Assembly (NCBI RefSeq): GCF_022662375.1
Contig: NZ_JAKNQL010000001.1
Span: 186,001-250,000 of the forward strand
DNA: 64,000 nt
Reading direction: 5' to 3'
From: Pseudomonas sp. CROZ-RG-20F-R04-15
GTDB taxonomy: Bacteria; Pseudomonadota; Gammaproteobacteria; Pseudomonadales; Pseudomonadaceae
Positions 17,000 through 27,854 of the stretch are shown here, piece by piece. The notes beneath the pieces are model-generated. The model saw nothing but the letters and a program-made list of their open reading frames with translations. It made no database searches and had not been told where the DNA came from. The translations under genes were made by a program, and so were the position numbers. Every line of letters starts with the position of its first letter. The stretch's first letter is position 1.

Positions 17000-18451
17000 T
17001 CAGAAGCCGGTTGGGGTGCGGGTGTGCCAGTCAGTGTTGAGCTGATACTGGTGGGCAACGTTCAACAGGCGACCTTCCTGGAAGTACGGCGCGAGCAACT
17101 GCACGCCCACCGGCAGACCGTCGACAAAACCGGCCGGCATCGACAGGCCCGGCAGGCCCGCGAGGTTGGCGGTGATGGTGTAGACGTCTTCCAGATAGGC
17201 AGCGACCGGGTCGCTGTTCTTCGCGCCGAGTTTCCAGGCCGGGTTCGGCGTGGTTGGGCCGAGGATGATGTCGACTTCATTAAAGGCAGCCATGAAGTCG
17301 TTCTTCACCAAGCGACGGATCTTCTGCGCTTTCAGGTAGTAGGCGTCGTAGTAACCGGCGGACAGCGCGTAGGCACCGACCATGATCCGGCGCTGGACTT
17401 CCGCGCCGAAGCCTTCACCACGGGAGCGTTTGTACAGGTCGATCAGGTCTTTCGGGTGCTCGCAACGGTGGCCGAAACGCACGCCGTCGAAACGCGACAG
17501 GTTCGAGGAGGCCTCTGCCGGGGCGATCACGTAGTACGCAGGGATCGCGTGCTGCATGTTCGGCAGGCTGATTTCCTTGATCACGGCACCGAGCTTCTGC
17601 AGCTCTTTAATACTGTTCTGGATCAGCTCGGCGATACGTGGGTCGAGACCGGCGCTGAAGTATTCCTTCGGCACGCCGATGCGCAGGCCTTGCAGCGAGT
17701 CGCCCAGGCTTGCGGAGTAATCCGGCACCGGCTCATCGATGCTGGTGGAGTCGTTCTGATCGAAGCCAGCCATACCTTGCAACAAAATCGCGCAGTCTTC
17801 GGCCGTGCGCGCCAACGGGCCGCCCTGATCGAGGCTGGAGGCATAAGCGATCATGCCCCAGCGCGAAACGCGACCATAGGTCGGTTTCAGGCCGGTGAGG
17901 TTGGTGAATGCCGCCGGCTGACGAATCGAACCGCCAGTGTCGGTGGCCGTCGCCGCTGGCAACAGACGCGCGGCAACGGCCGCTGCTGAACCACCGGACG
18001 AACCGCCTGGTACGTGTTCCAGGTTCCACGGGTTTTTCACCGCGCCGTACCAGCTCGACTCGTTGGCCGAACCCATGGCGAATTCGTCCATGTTGGTCTT
18101 GCCCAGAGTCACAGCGCCGGCAGCCGCCAGTTTCGCGACCACGGTGGCGTCGTACGGGGCTTTGAAGTTGTCGAGCATCTTCGAGCCGCAGCTGGTGCGA
18201 ATGCCCTGGGTGCAGAACAGGTCCTTGTGAGCGATCGGCGCACCGAGCAGGGCGCCGCTCTCACCGTTGGCGCGGCGGGCATCGGCGGCTTTCGCCTGCT
18301 CGAGGGCCAGCGCTTCGGTGAGGCTGATGAAACTGTTGAGCTGCGGATCGAGCTGGGTGATACGCGCCAGCAGGACTTTGGTCAGCTCTTCGGAGGAAAA
18401 CTTTTTATCGGCGAGACCGCGGGCGATCTCGGCCAGAGTCATTTGATGCAT
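17000..18451 (-). CDS. gatA: Asp-tRNA(Asn)/Glu-tRNA(Gln) amidotransferase subunit A
   Basis: A 483-residue amidase-signature protein that makes ammonia from glutamine for GatB. The Ser-cisSer-Lys triad is visible: Lys in PIAHKDLF (about residue 76), and the Ser residues in the glycine/serine-rich [13 protein letters not shown] and [10 protein letters not shown] loops (about 150-180). The length is standard. It starts at ATG 18451 (a second ATG three codons on is possible). It lies 16 bases after gatC and directly before gatB, the usual proteobacterial gatCAB operon. Confidence 0.96.
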   Translation of the reverse strand: MHQMTLAEIARGLADKKFSSEELTKVLLARITQLDPQLNSFISLTEALALEQAKAADARRANGESGALLGAPIAHKDLFCTQGIRTSCGSKMLDNFKAPYDATVVAKLAAAGAVTLGKTNMDEFAMGSANESSWYGAVKNPWNLEHVPGGSSGGSAAAVAARLLPAATATDTGGSIRQPAAFTNLTGLKPTYGRVSRWGMIAYASSLDQGGPLARTAEDCAILLQGMAGFDQNDSTSIDEPVPDYSASLGDSLQGLRIGVPKEYFSAGLDPRIAELIQNSIKELQKLGAVIKEISLPNMQHAIPAYYVIAPAEASSNLSRFDGVRFGHRCEHPKDLIDLYKRSRGEGFGAEVQRRIMVGAYALSAGYYDAYYLKAQKIRRLVKNDFMAAFNEVDIILGPTTPNPAWKLGAKNSDPVAAYLEDVYTITANLAGLPGLSMPAGFVDGLPVGVQLLAPYFQEGRLLNVAHQYQLNTDWHTRTPTGF

Positions 18452-18467
18452 TGCAGGCTCTTTCCCT

Positions 18468-18755
18468 TTAGTCGATGACTTTCGGAACCAGATACAGGCC
18501 GTTTTCGACCGCTGGTGCGATGGACTGGTAGGCCTCGCGGTGATTGCTCTCGGTCACGACGTCGGCGCGCAGGCGCTGACTGGCTTCCAGCGGGTGGGCC
18601 AGAGGCTCGATTCCGTCGGTATTAACAGCCTGCATTTCGTCGACCAGACCGAGAATGCTGTTGAGAGCGGAAGTAATGTGTGGAAGATCGGCATCATTGA
18701 GGCCAAGGCAGGCCAGATGAGCGATTTTTTCCACGTCGGAGCGTTCTAGCGCCAT
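18468..18755 (-). CDS. gatC: Asp-tRNA(Asn)/Glu-tRNA(Gln) amidotransferase subunit C
   Basis: A 95-residue GatC, the small belt-like subunit that stabilises GatA on GatB. It has the family pattern of an N-terminal helix ([13 protein letters not shown]), the middle EPLAHP segment and the R-x-D-V-V-x-E motif. It is the first gene of gatCAB, divergent from mreB across a 211-bp gap in which I see no unambiguous promoter for either side. Confidence 0.94.
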   Translation of the reverse strand: MALERSDVEKIAHLACLGLNDADLPHITSALNSILGLVDEMQAVNTDGIEPLAHPLEASQRLRADVVTESNHREAYQSIAPAVENGLYLVPKVID

Positions 18756-18954
18756 CGGGATTCTCCTGTGGAAAACAGAACGGACGGCGTCCGTGTGTTA
18801 GATTGTCGGAACACTACCGCACTTCTACGGTCATAAGGCCGCGATTGTGGGGCTTGGTGCACAGAAAAGCGGCCAATTTAACATATTGGCGCCTTGCCCA
18901 AAATCCCTGTCGTTGTTAGAGTTTGCCGCACTTTTTTACCCACGCGTTGCCTAG

Positions 18955-20004
<1,050 letters not shown>

Positions 20005-20034
20005 GTCGCCGAGTGCAATACGTGGGTGAACGCG

Positions 20035-20060
20035 CAGGCAGCACTTTGCAGTGCTGCCTG
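20035..20060 (+). other. Strong hairpin in the mreB-mreC gap
   Basis: A perfect 11-bp stem CAGGCAGCACT/AGTGCTGCCTG with a TTGC loop lies 31 bases after the mreB stop. The following bases (TTGGCGTTTATCTTCTGTC) are only moderately T-rich. It could be a partial terminator or mRNA-stabilising hairpin that keeps mreC below mreB. Confidence 0.6.
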
Positions 20061-20145
20061 TTGGCGTTTATCTTCTGTCAGTCTTCATCCAGGCCGGTTT
20101 GATGCCGTATGAATAAACAGAACATTTGCCTGGGAGGAGCGGCTT

Positions 20146-21273
20146 ATTAAACCGCTTTTCGCCAAAGGCCCTTCGTTGGGTGTGCGCCTGTTGGTGCTGG
20201 CCGTGCTGTCGGTCGCGCTGATGGTGGTCGATGCCCGCTTCGACGTGCTCAAGCCTGCGCGCAAACAAGCGTCGCTGGTGTTGATGGATGCCTACTGGAT
20301 TACCGACCTGCCGGGACGCCTGTGGGAAGGGATTGCCAGCCAGTTCGGCAGTCGCACCGAACTTGTCGCCGAAAACGAAAAACTCAAGACCGAAAACCTG
20401 CTGTATCAGGGGCGCATGCAAAAGCTTGCCGCCCTTACCGAGCAGAACGTTCGGCTGCGCGAGTTGCTCAATTCCTCTGCGCTGGTCAACGAAAAGGTCG
20501 AAGTGGCCGAGCTGATCGGCATGGACCCCAATCCCTTCACCCATCGCATCATCATCAATAAAGGTGAGCGCGATGGCGTGGTGCTCGGGCAGCCGGTGCT
20601 CGATGCGCGCGGTCTGATGGGCCAGGTGGTCGAGTTGATGCCTTACACTTCCCGTGTATTGCTGTTGACCGATACCACCCACAGCATTCCTGTACAGGTC
20701 AACCGTAACGGTCTGCGGGCGATTGCCAGCGGCACCGGCAACCCGGAACGCCTGGAACTGCGTCACGTCGCCGACACTGCCGATATCAAGGAAGGCGATC
20801 TACTGGTCAGTTCCGGTCTCGGCCAGCGCTTCCCGGCCGGTTATCCAGTCGCCACGGTGAAGGAAGTCATCCACGATTCCGGCCAGCCGTTCGCGATCGT
20901 ACGCGCCGTGCCGACTGCCGCACTCAACCGCAGCCGCTACCTGCTGCTGGTGTTCAGCGACAACCGCACCGCCGAAGAGCGCGCCAACGATGCCGCTCAA
21001 GCCCAGGAAAATCTTGATGCCTTTGGCGGTGGCCCGATTATTCCGGCCACCGTGCCGAAGACCGTAACCCCACCTGCTGCGACTGCGGCACCAGCCACTG
21101 CCACGCCGGCAGTGCCTGCGGCCAGTGCGGCGCCGGCCAAACCGGCGGCAAGCAAACCGCCCGCGGCAGCCAGACCACCGGCGGCAAGCAAACCTCCAGC
21201 TGCCCAGCCCGCTGCACGACCTGCGGCTAAGCCGCCTGTCAGCGCACCGGCGACAACCGGGAGACAAGAATAA
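20146..21273 (+). CDS. mreC: Rod shape-determining protein MreC, apparent ATT start
   Basis: A 375-residue bitopic protein: one N-terminal membrane helix (about residues 12-30), a coiled coil (about 65-110) and the periplasmic double beta-barrel core that links MreB to RodA/PBP2. The last 80 residues are a Pro/Ala/Lys low-complexity tail. Start: homologous MreC begins M-K-P-x-F-x-x-GPSL; here the matching codons are ATT-AAA-CCG, with no ATG, GTG or TTG at or before that point back to a stop at 20110. GGGAGGAG lies six to seven bases upstream of the ATT. The first conventional candidate, TTG at 20176, would remove the conserved KPLFAKGPS segment. Confidence 0.88.
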   Translation: MKPLFAKGPSLGVRLLVLAVLSVALMVVDARFDVLKPARKQASLVLMDAYWITDLPGRLWEGIASQFGSRTELVAENEKLKTENLLYQGRMQKLAALTEQNVRLRELLNSSALVNEKVEVAELIGMDPNPFTHRIIINKGERDGVVLGQPVLDARGLMGQVVELMPYTSRVLLLTDTTHSIPVQVNRNGLRAIASGTGNPERLELRHVADTADIKEGDLLVSSGLGQRFPAGYPVATVKEVIHDSGQPFAIVRAVPTAALNRSRYLLLVFSDNRTAEERANDAAQAQENLDAFGGGPIIPATVPKTVTPPAATAAPATATPAVPAASAAPAKPAASKPPAAARPPAASKPPAAQPAARPAAKPPVSAPATTGRQE

Positions 21274-21764
21274 TGGTCGGGGCTACCGCATCGCGAAACG
21301 GCTGGATTGTCTGGCTGACGTTTCTCGTAGGCCTGCTGCTCAGCGTGTCACCGTTGCCGATTTTCATGGAGATCCTGCGCCCGTTATGGCTGGCCTTGCT
21401 CCTGACATTCTGGGCTCTGTACATGCCACACACGGTCGGCATGGTCACCGCGTTCTGTCTGGGCTTGGCCGAAGACGTGCTGCAGGGCGACCTGTTCGGT
21501 CAGAACGCGCTGATCCTGACCTTGATCACGTTCCTGGTGCTGTCGTTGCAGCAACGCCTGCGAATGTTCCCGATGTGGCAGCAGTGCCTGGTGATTCTGG
21601 TGATCTTCGGCCTCGCGCAACTGGTGCAATTGTGGCTCAGCGCCTTGACCGGCAACCGTCAGCCAACGTTGGCACTGGTGCTTCCGGCGCTGGTCAGTGC
21701 CTTGCTCTGGCCTTGGGTCAGCTTTGCCCTACGCGGATTACGCCGACGCTACAAAATCAATTGA
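21273..21764 (+). CDS. mreD: Rod shape-determining protein MreD
   Basis: A 163-residue inner-membrane protein with five to six hydrophobic helices and the conserved [15 protein letters not shown] segment (about residues 66-80) of MreD. It works with MreB, MreC and RodA in the elongation complex. Its ATG shares one base with the mreC stop (TAATG), so translation is coupled. Confidence 0.93.
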   Translation: MVGATASRNGWIVWLTFLVGLLLSVSPLPIFMEILRPLWLALLLTFWALYMPHTVGMVTAFCLGLAEDVLQGDLFGQNALILTLITFLVLSLQQRLRMFPMWQQCLVILVIFGLAQLVQLWLSALTGNRQPTLALVLPALVSALLWPWVSFALRGLRRRYKIN

Positions 21765-21801
21765 GCCGGTGAAGCAGGGCACTGAACAGGGAGATGTTTT
21801 G

Positions 21802-22398
21802 ATGAAGCCGCTTTACCTCGCCTCCGGATCGCCGCGTCGCCGTGAATTGCTCACGCAGATCGGCGTTCCATTCTCCGCCATCAGTGCGGATATCGACGAA
21901 ACCCCATTACCCGAAGAATCACCGTCGGCCTATGTCGAACGGCTGGCGCGCGGCAAGGCCGAGGCCGGGCGCCGTAGCGTCGTGTCTGCTCAGCCATTCT
22001 GCGTGCTGGGTGCCGACACCGCCGTGGTGCTGGACGGCAAAATTCTTGGCAAACCGGTGGACGAAGCCGATGCATGCGCCATGCTGATGATGTTGTCCGG
22101 CAAGGAGCATGAAGTGCTGACCGCCATCGCCGTGCTCGAAGGCGATCGTTGCGAGTCACGGGTGGTGCGCAGTCTGGTGCGGTTCCGGCCGATCACCGGC
22201 GATGAAGCTGCCGCCTATTGGGCCAGCGGTGAACCGCATGACAAGGCCGGCGGCTATGGCATTCAGGGGCTCGGGGCGGTGTTTGTCGCCGGGCTCAATG
22301 GCAGTTACTCGGCAGTCGTCGGGCTGCCCGTTTGCGAAACCGCAGAACTGTTGGGCCATTTCGGCATACCCTGTTGGCAAAACCTGAACGCGCAATAA
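21802..22398 (+). CDS. Maf-family nucleoside triphosphate pyrophosphatase
   Basis: A 198-residue Maf protein. The N-terminal [13 protein letters not shown] motif, the substrate-binding [14 protein letters not shown] segment (with catalytic Asp) and KAGGYGIQG near the end are all present. YhdE-type Maf enzymes hydrolyse dTTP/UTP and modified bases to monophosphates and are linked to septum control. The position between mreD and rng is conserved in gammaproteobacteria. The start at ATG 21802 follows GGGAGA; longer in-frame versions overlap mreD. Confidence 0.93.
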   Translation: MKPLYLASGSPRRRELLTQIGVPFSAISADIDETPLPEESPSAYVERLARGKAEAGRRSVVSAQPFCVLGADTAVVLDGKILGKPVDEADACAMLMMLSGKEHEVLTAIAVLEGDRCESRVVRSLVRFRPITGDEAAAYWASGEPHDKAGGYGIQGLGAVFVAGLNGSYSAVVGLPVCETAELLGHFGIPCWQNLNAQ

Positions 22399-22456
22399 GC
22401 GTCGTACGAAACCAGATGCGGCCATTATCGTGAACATGCCTGAACGAGATCCTGCC

Positions 22457-23914
22457 ATGAGTGAAGAGATTCTGATCAACATCACGCCGATGGAGTCGCG
22501 CGTGGCGGTGGTCGAAAACGGTGTGCTGCAAGAAGTCCATGTTGAGCGCACGCAAAAGCGCGGGATCGTCGGCAACATCTATAAAGGCAAGATTGTCCGG
22601 GTGCTGCCGGGAATGCAGGCGGCCTTCGTCGACATCGGCCTGGATCGCGCGGCGTTCATTCACGCCGCCGAAATCTCCCTGCGCGAAGGCCCAGCGGTGG
22701 AAAGCATCAGTGCGCTGGTGCACGAAGGCCAAAGCCTGGTGGTGCAAGTCACCAAGGATCCGATCGGTTCCAAAGGCGCGCGCCTGACTACGCAGTTGTC
22801 GATTCCGTCGCGCTATCTGGTCTATATGCCGCGTACTGCCCACGTCGGCATTTCGCTGAAAATCGAAGACGAAGCCGAACGCGAACGCCTCAAGCAGGTG
22901 GTCAGCGATTGTGTGGCCAAGGAAGGGATCAAGGAGGCCGGCGGTTTCATTTTGCGCACCGCCGCCGAAGGCGCTGGCGCCGATGAAATCCTCATGGACA
23001 TCCGCTACCTGCGACGCCTGTGGGATCAGATCAACGAGCAGATCAAAACCATCGGCGCGCCGAGTGTGATTTACGAAGACCTCGGTCTGGCGTTGCGTAC
23101 GTTGCGTGACCTGGTCAACCCGAAAATCGAAAAGATCCGTATCGACTCGCGGGAAACCTTCCAGAAAACCACGCAATTCGTCGCCGAACTGATGCCGGAA
23201 ATCGCCGATCGTCTGGAACACTACCCAGGTGAGCGACCGATTTTCGACCTGTACGGCGTCGAAGACGAAATCCAGAAAGCCCTTGAACGCAAGGTGCCGC
23301 TGAAATCCGGTGGCTATCTGGTGGTGGATCCGGCGGAAGCCATGACCACCATCGATGTAAACACCGGTGCGTTCGTCGGCCATCGCAACCTTGAAGAAAC
23401 CATCTTCAAGACCAATCTCGAAGCGGCTACCGCGATTGCCCGGCAAATGCGCCTGCGCAATCTGGGCGGGATCATCATCATCGACTTCATCGACATGGAA
23501 GATGAAGAGCACCAGCGCCAAGTGCTGCGCACTTTGGAAAAACAACTGGAACGCGATCACGCCAAGACCAACATCATCGGCATCACCGAGTTGGGCCTGG
23601 TGCAGATGACCCGCAAGCGCACCCGCGAAAGTCTCGAACAAGTGCTGTGCGAACCGTGCAGCAGTTGCCAGGGGCGCGGCAAGCTGAAAACCCCGGAAAC
23701 CATCTGTTATGAGATCTTCCGCGAGATCCTGCGTGAAGCCCGCGCCTATCAGGCCGAGGGTTACCGGGTGTTGGCGAATCAGAAAGTGGTCGATCGTTTG
23801 CTGGATGAAGAATCCGGTAACGTCGCCGAGCTTGAAGGGTTTATCGGTCGCACCATACGCTTCCAAGTGGAAACCATGTATTCCCAGGAACAATATGACG
23901 TGGTGTTGCTCTGA
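22457..23914 (+). CDS. rng: Ribonuclease G
   Basis: A 485-residue RNase E/G-family endonuclease. An S1 RNA-binding domain (about residues 38-125, beginning GNIYKGKIVRVLPGMQAAFVD) is followed by RNase-H-like and DNase-I-like parts with the metal-binding Asp of DVNTG and DFIDM, and the zinc-link cysteines in CEPCSSCQG (about 398-406). It lacks the long C-terminal scaffold of RNase E. It matures the 5' end of 16S rRNA and cuts selected mRNAs. The start MSEEIL matches the family; a GTG at 22430 is an unlikely alternative. Confidence 0.95.
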   Translation: MSEEILINITPMESRVAVVENGVLQEVHVERTQKRGIVGNIYKGKIVRVLPGMQAAFVDIGLDRAAFIHAAEISLREGPAVESISALVHEGQSLVVQVTKDPIGSKGARLTTQLSIPSRYLVYMPRTAHVGISLKIEDEAERERLKQVVSDCVAKEGIKEAGGFILRTAAEGAGADEILMDIRYLRRLWDQINEQIKTIGAPSVIYEDLGLALRTLRDLVNPKIEKIRIDSRETFQKTTQFVAELMPEIADRLEHYPGERPIFDLYGVEDEIQKALERKVPLKSGGYLVVDPAEAMTTIDVNTGAFVGHRNLEETIFKTNLEAATAIARQMRLRNLGGIIIIDFIDMEDEEHQRQVLRTLEKQLERDHAKTNIIGITELGLVQMTRKRTRESLEQVLCEPCSSCQGRGKLKTPETICYEIFREILREARAYQAEGYRVLANQKVVDRLLDEESGNVAELEGFIGRTIRFQVETMYSQEQYDVVLL

Positions 23915-23989
23915 TCCCCTGCGTCACTTTTATTCCACCGCGGCTGGCCTCAGCTTTTCGCAGTATTTTTGCCATGGGAGCCATCTGAC

Positions 23990-26900
23990 ATGGAGCGTCT
24001 GACACGCATTCTGGCCGCACTCACCCGTTGGGGGCTGGGCCTGTGCGCGTTGGTTCTGGTGTTGATGGCGTTGTACGTCAGTCTCGGCCGCGAACTGACG
24101 CCGCTGGTGGCTGAATATCGAGCCGATATAGAAGACAAGGCCAGCGCGGCCCTCGGCATGCCGTTGCAGATCGGCGAACTGGAAGGCAACTGGAGCGGTT
24201 TTGCGCCGATCCTGCTGGCCCATGATGTGATGGTCGGCGACGGCGCCAATGCCTTGCGTCTGGACCGCGTGCGCGCCGTACCGGATCTCTGGGCCAGTCT
24301 GTTGGCTCGCGAAGTGCGTATCGCCCACCTTGAACTCAACGGTCTGAAAATCAGCCTTAAAGAGGCAGAAGATGGCAGTTGGGCACTGGAAGGTTTGCCG
24401 GTGCAAAACGATCAGCCGCTCGATCCGCAGCAATTGTTCAATCGCTCGCAGATGATTCAGCAACTGTCGGTGCTCGACAGTCAGGTGACCTTGCAGCCGC
24501 AGGATCACGCGCCGCTGACGCTCACCTATGTCGGCCTCAATCTGAAAACCGGCGCCAGCCGGCAGCGGCTCGATGCCCGTTTGACCTTGCCGGATGGCCA
24601 GCCTGTTGCGCTGAGCCTGCGCACGCGAATTCGCCCTGAGCAATGGCAGGACAGTGTGATCGATGGCTATGCCAGCCTGCCACAAAGCGACTGGTCGAAG
24701 TGGCTGCCGGAACGCCTTACCCAGCAATGGAATTTTTCCGAGATCAAGGCCGGTGGTGAACTCTGGGTCAACTGGGCCAAGGGCACACTGCAAAGTGCGG
24801 CGCTTCGTTTGAATGCGCCGCAACTGACCGGCGCGTATGCCGATCGCAAGTCGATCCAGATCAATAATCTGGCGCTTAACGCCTACTACGAGAACAGTGA
24901 TGAGGGCGCGACTGTTACCCTCGATTCACTGGCGATGAATTTCGGCGAAAACCGCTGGGAGTCGCACGTGCAGCTGAAGCAGACGCGCGCGACCGACAAG
25001 GTGGACGAGCTCTGGCACTTGCAGGCGGATCGTCTCGATCTGACCCCGATCACTCCACTGCTCAATGCCTTGGGGCCGTTACCACAAGGGTTCGCCACGG
25101 CCGTTGATCATTTGAAAGTCACCGGTGGTCTGCGCAACGTGCTGCTGGATTTTCGCCCCAACGCCACCGATGGCAACAAATTCAGCTTCGCGACCAATCT
25201 GGACAATGTCGGTTTTGACGCCTACCACGGTGCGCCGGCGGCTCGAAACGTCAGCGGCAGTCTCAGCGGCAACCTCGACGGTGGCGAGTTGCGCATGGAC
25301 AGCAAGGATTTTGTCCTGCACCTCGACCCGATTTTCGCCAAGCCATGGCAGTACATTCAGGCCAACGCCCGCCTGACCTGGAAACTCGATAAAGACGGCT
25401 TCACCCTGATCGCCCCGTACCTGAAGGTGCTCGGCGAAGAGGGCAAGATTGCCGGTGATTTCCTGATTCGTCTGCATTTCGACCATAGCCAGGAAGACTA
25501 CATGGACCTGCGGGTCGGTCTGGTCGAGGGCGACGGTCGCTACACCGCCAAATACCTGCCCGAAGTCCTCAGTCCGGCGCTCGATGAGTGGCTGCGTACC
25601 GCGATCCTCAAAGGCGCAGTGGATCAGGGTTTCTTCCAGTATCAGGGCTCGCTGAACAAGAACGCCGGGGAGGCCGACCGCAGCATCAGTCTGTTCTTCA
25701 AAGTGCACGATGCCGAACTGGCCTTCCAGCCGGGCTGGCCGCACGTGAGCAAGGTCAGTGGTGACGTGTTCATCGAAGACAGCGGTGTGCGGATCTGGGC
25801 CGACAAGGGCCAGTTGCTCGACACCCAGGTCAGCGATGTCTTCGTCAATATTCCCCACGTACCGGCCGGGCAACACACGCACATGTATCTCGATGGCGGC
25901 TTTGCCGGCGGCCTCGGCGATGGCCTGAAAATTCTCCAGGATGCACCGATCGGCACCGGTGAAACTTTTGCTGGTTGGGAAGGCGCGGGCGATCTGCAAG
26001 GCAAGCTCAAGCTAGATATCCCGCTGGACAAGGGCGGCGACCAGCCGAAAATCCTCGTCGACTTCAAAACGGCCAACGCGCGCCTGAAACTGGCTGAGCC
26101 GAAGCTGGAGCTGACTCAGCTCAAAGGCGATTTCCGCTTTGATAGCGCCAAAGGACTCAGCGGGCAGAACATCGCGGCGCGTGCCTTCGACAAGCCCGTG
26201 ACTGCGCAAATCTTCGCTGATGGCAGCCCCGGCAAACTGAAGACGCGGGTTGCGGCATCCGGTCAGGTCGAAGTGAAGAAACTCACCGACTGGCTGGGCG
26301 TGACGCAACCATTGCCGGTTTCCGGAACCATTCCTTACCAGATGCAGTTGAATCTGGACGGCGCCGACAGCCAGTTGATGGTCAGTTCCAGCATGAAAGG
26401 CGTGGCGGTGGATCTGCCGGCGCCATTCGGCATGGCGGCTGATGTCGGTCGCGACACGGTGTTTCGCATGACCCTGCAGGGGCAGGAGCGGCGTTACTGG
26501 GTCAATTACGATCAACTGGCCAATTTCACCTTTGCCGCGCCGCCGAGCAATTTTGCCGACGGCCGTGGCGAGTTGTTCCTTGGAGCCGGCGAAGCGGTGC
26601 TGCCGGGCGCCAAAGGCTTGCGGATTCACGGTGTGCTCTCGGAGCTGGACGTCGCGCCGTGGCAGGACCTGGTCAACAAATACGCCGGACAGGATCCGGG
26701 CGGCAGCGCCAAGCAATTGCTCAACAGTGCTGATTTCAAGGTCGGCAAACTCACGGCATTCGGGACTACGCTGGATCAGGCGTCGGTGCAGGTCAATCGC
26801 AAGCCGGGTACGTGGAATCTGTCCCTCGACAGTCAACAGGCGAAAGGCTCGGCGAGTCTGCCGGACGCCAAGGGCGTGCCGATTGCGGTGAATTTGCAGT

Positions 26901-27796
26901 ACGTGAAACTGCCAGCGCCGGACCCGACGGTTCAAGCTGACGAGAATTCGCCGGATCCGTTGGTTTCGGTCGATCCAACGAAAATTCCGGCGCTGGATAT
27001 CACCATCAATCAACTGTTTCTCGGCCCGGATCTGGTTGGCGGCTGGTCGCTGAAGGTGCGCCCGACCGCCAAAGGCATCGCCCTGAACAACCTGGACATG
27101 GGCCTCAAAGGCATCCTTTTGCAGGGTAATGGCGGCTGGGAAGGCTCGCCGGGTGCGACCAACAGTTGGTTCAAAGGCCGGATTGGCGGCAAGAACCTCG
27201 CTGATGTCCTCAAGGGCTGGGGCTTTGCTCCGAGCGTGACCAGTGAAGAGTTTCACATGGACGTCGATGGCCGTTGGCCGGGCTCGCCGGCCTGGCTGGC
27301 AACCAAGCGTTTCTCTGGCACCCTTGATGCGTCGCTGAACAAAGGCCAGTTTGTTGAGGTGGAAGGTGGCGCACAGGCATTGCGGGTGTTTGGTCTGCTC
27401 AACTTCAACTCCATCGGCCGGCGTTTGCGTCTGGACTTCTCCGATCTGTTCGGCAAAGGCTTGAGCTACGACCGGGTCAAAGGCCTGCTGGTGGCAAACA
27501 ACGGCGTGTATGTGACTCGCGAGCCGATTCGCCTGACCGGTCCTTCGAGCAACCTGGAACTGGATGGCACGCTGGATCTGGTCGGCGACAAGGTCGACGC
27601 CAAATTGCTGGTGACCTTGCCGGTGACCAACAACCTGCCGATCGCTGCGCTGATCGTTGGCGCACCGGCAGTTGGCGGTGCGTTGTTCCTGATCGATAAG
27701 CTGATCGGTGACCGTGTGGCGCGCTTTGCCAGTGTGAAATACACCGTCAAAGGCCCATGGAAAGAGCCGAAAATCACCTTCGACAAACCTTTTTGA
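23990..27796 (+). CDS. YhdP family AsmA-like protein (phospholipid transport)
   Basis: A 1268-residue AsmA-clan protein with a single N-terminal membrane helix (about residues 12-32) and a very long beta-rich periplasmic region (DUF3971 then AsmA-like C-terminal domain, TIGR02099). In E. coli, YhdP with TamB and YdbH carries phospholipid from the inner to the outer membrane through a hydrophobic beta groove. Length and the position after rng agree with this family. The start ATG 23990 follows GGGAG; the upstream ATG at 23969 is less likely. The C-terminal region still carries the conserved hydrophobic helix near NNLPIAALIVGAP. Confidence 0.92.
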   Translation: MERLTRILAALTRWGLGLCALVLVLMALYVSLGRELTPLVAEYRADIEDKASAALGMPLQIGELEGNWSGFAPILLAHDVMVGDGANALRLDRVRAVPDLWASLLAREVRIAHLELNGLKISLKEAEDGSWALEGLPVQNDQPLDPQQLFNRSQMIQQLSVLDSQVTLQPQDHAPLTLTYVGLNLKTGASRQRLDARLTLPDGQPVALSLRTRIRPEQWQDSVIDGYASLPQSDWSKWLPERLTQQWNFSEIKAGGELWVNWAKGTLQSAALRLNAPQLTGAYADRKSIQINNLALNAYYENSDEGATVTLDSLAMNFGENRWESHVQLKQTRATDKVDELWHLQADRLDLTPITPLLNALGPLPQGFATAVDHLKVTGGLRNVLLDFRPNATDGNKFSFATNLDNVGFDAYHGAPAARNVSGSLSGNLDGGELRMDSKDFVLHLDPIFAKPWQYIQANARLTWKLDKDGFTLIAPYLKVLGEEGKIAGDFLIRLHFDHSQEDYMDLRVGLVEGDGRYTAKYLPEVLSPALDEWLRTAILKGAVDQGFFQYQGSLNKNAGEADRSISLFFKVHDAELAFQPGWPHVSKVSGDVFIEDSGVRIWADKGQLLDTQVSDVFVNIPHVPAGQHTHMYLDGGFAGGLGDGLKILQDAPIGTGETFAGWEGAGDLQGKLKLDIPLDKGGDQPKILVDFKTANARLKLAEPKLELTQLKGDFRFDSAKGLSGQNIAARAFDKPVTAQIFADGSPGKLKTRVAASGQVEVKKLTDWLGVTQPLPVSGTIPYQMQLNLDGADSQLMVSSSMKGVAVDLPAPFGMAADVGRDTVFRMTLQGQERRYWVNYDQLANFTFAAPPSNFADGRGELFLGAGEAVLPGAKGLRIHGVLSELDVAPWQDLVNKYAGQDPGGSAKQLLNSADFKVGKLTAFGTTLDQASVQVNRKPGTWNLSLDSQQAKGSASLPDAKGVPIAVNLQYVKLPAPDPTVQADENSPDPLVSVDPTKIPALDITINQLFLGPDLVGGWSLKVRPTAKGIALNNLDMGLKGILLQGNGGWEGSPGATNSWFKGRIGGKNLADVLKGWGFAPSVTSEEFHMDVDGRWPGSPAWLATKRFSGTLDASLNKGQFVEVEGGAQALRVFGLLNFNSIGRRLRLDFSDLFGKGLSYDRVKGLLVANNGVYVTREPIRLTGPSSNLELDGTLDLVGDKVDAKLLVTLPVTNNLPIAALIVGAPAVGGALFLIDKLIGDRVARFASVKYTVKGPWKEPKITFDKPF

Positions 27797-27854
27797 ACAG
27801 CCAGCCCCTGAACCGATGGAGTAGCATGGCCGCATACCTCTTGCGGAGTTCGCC

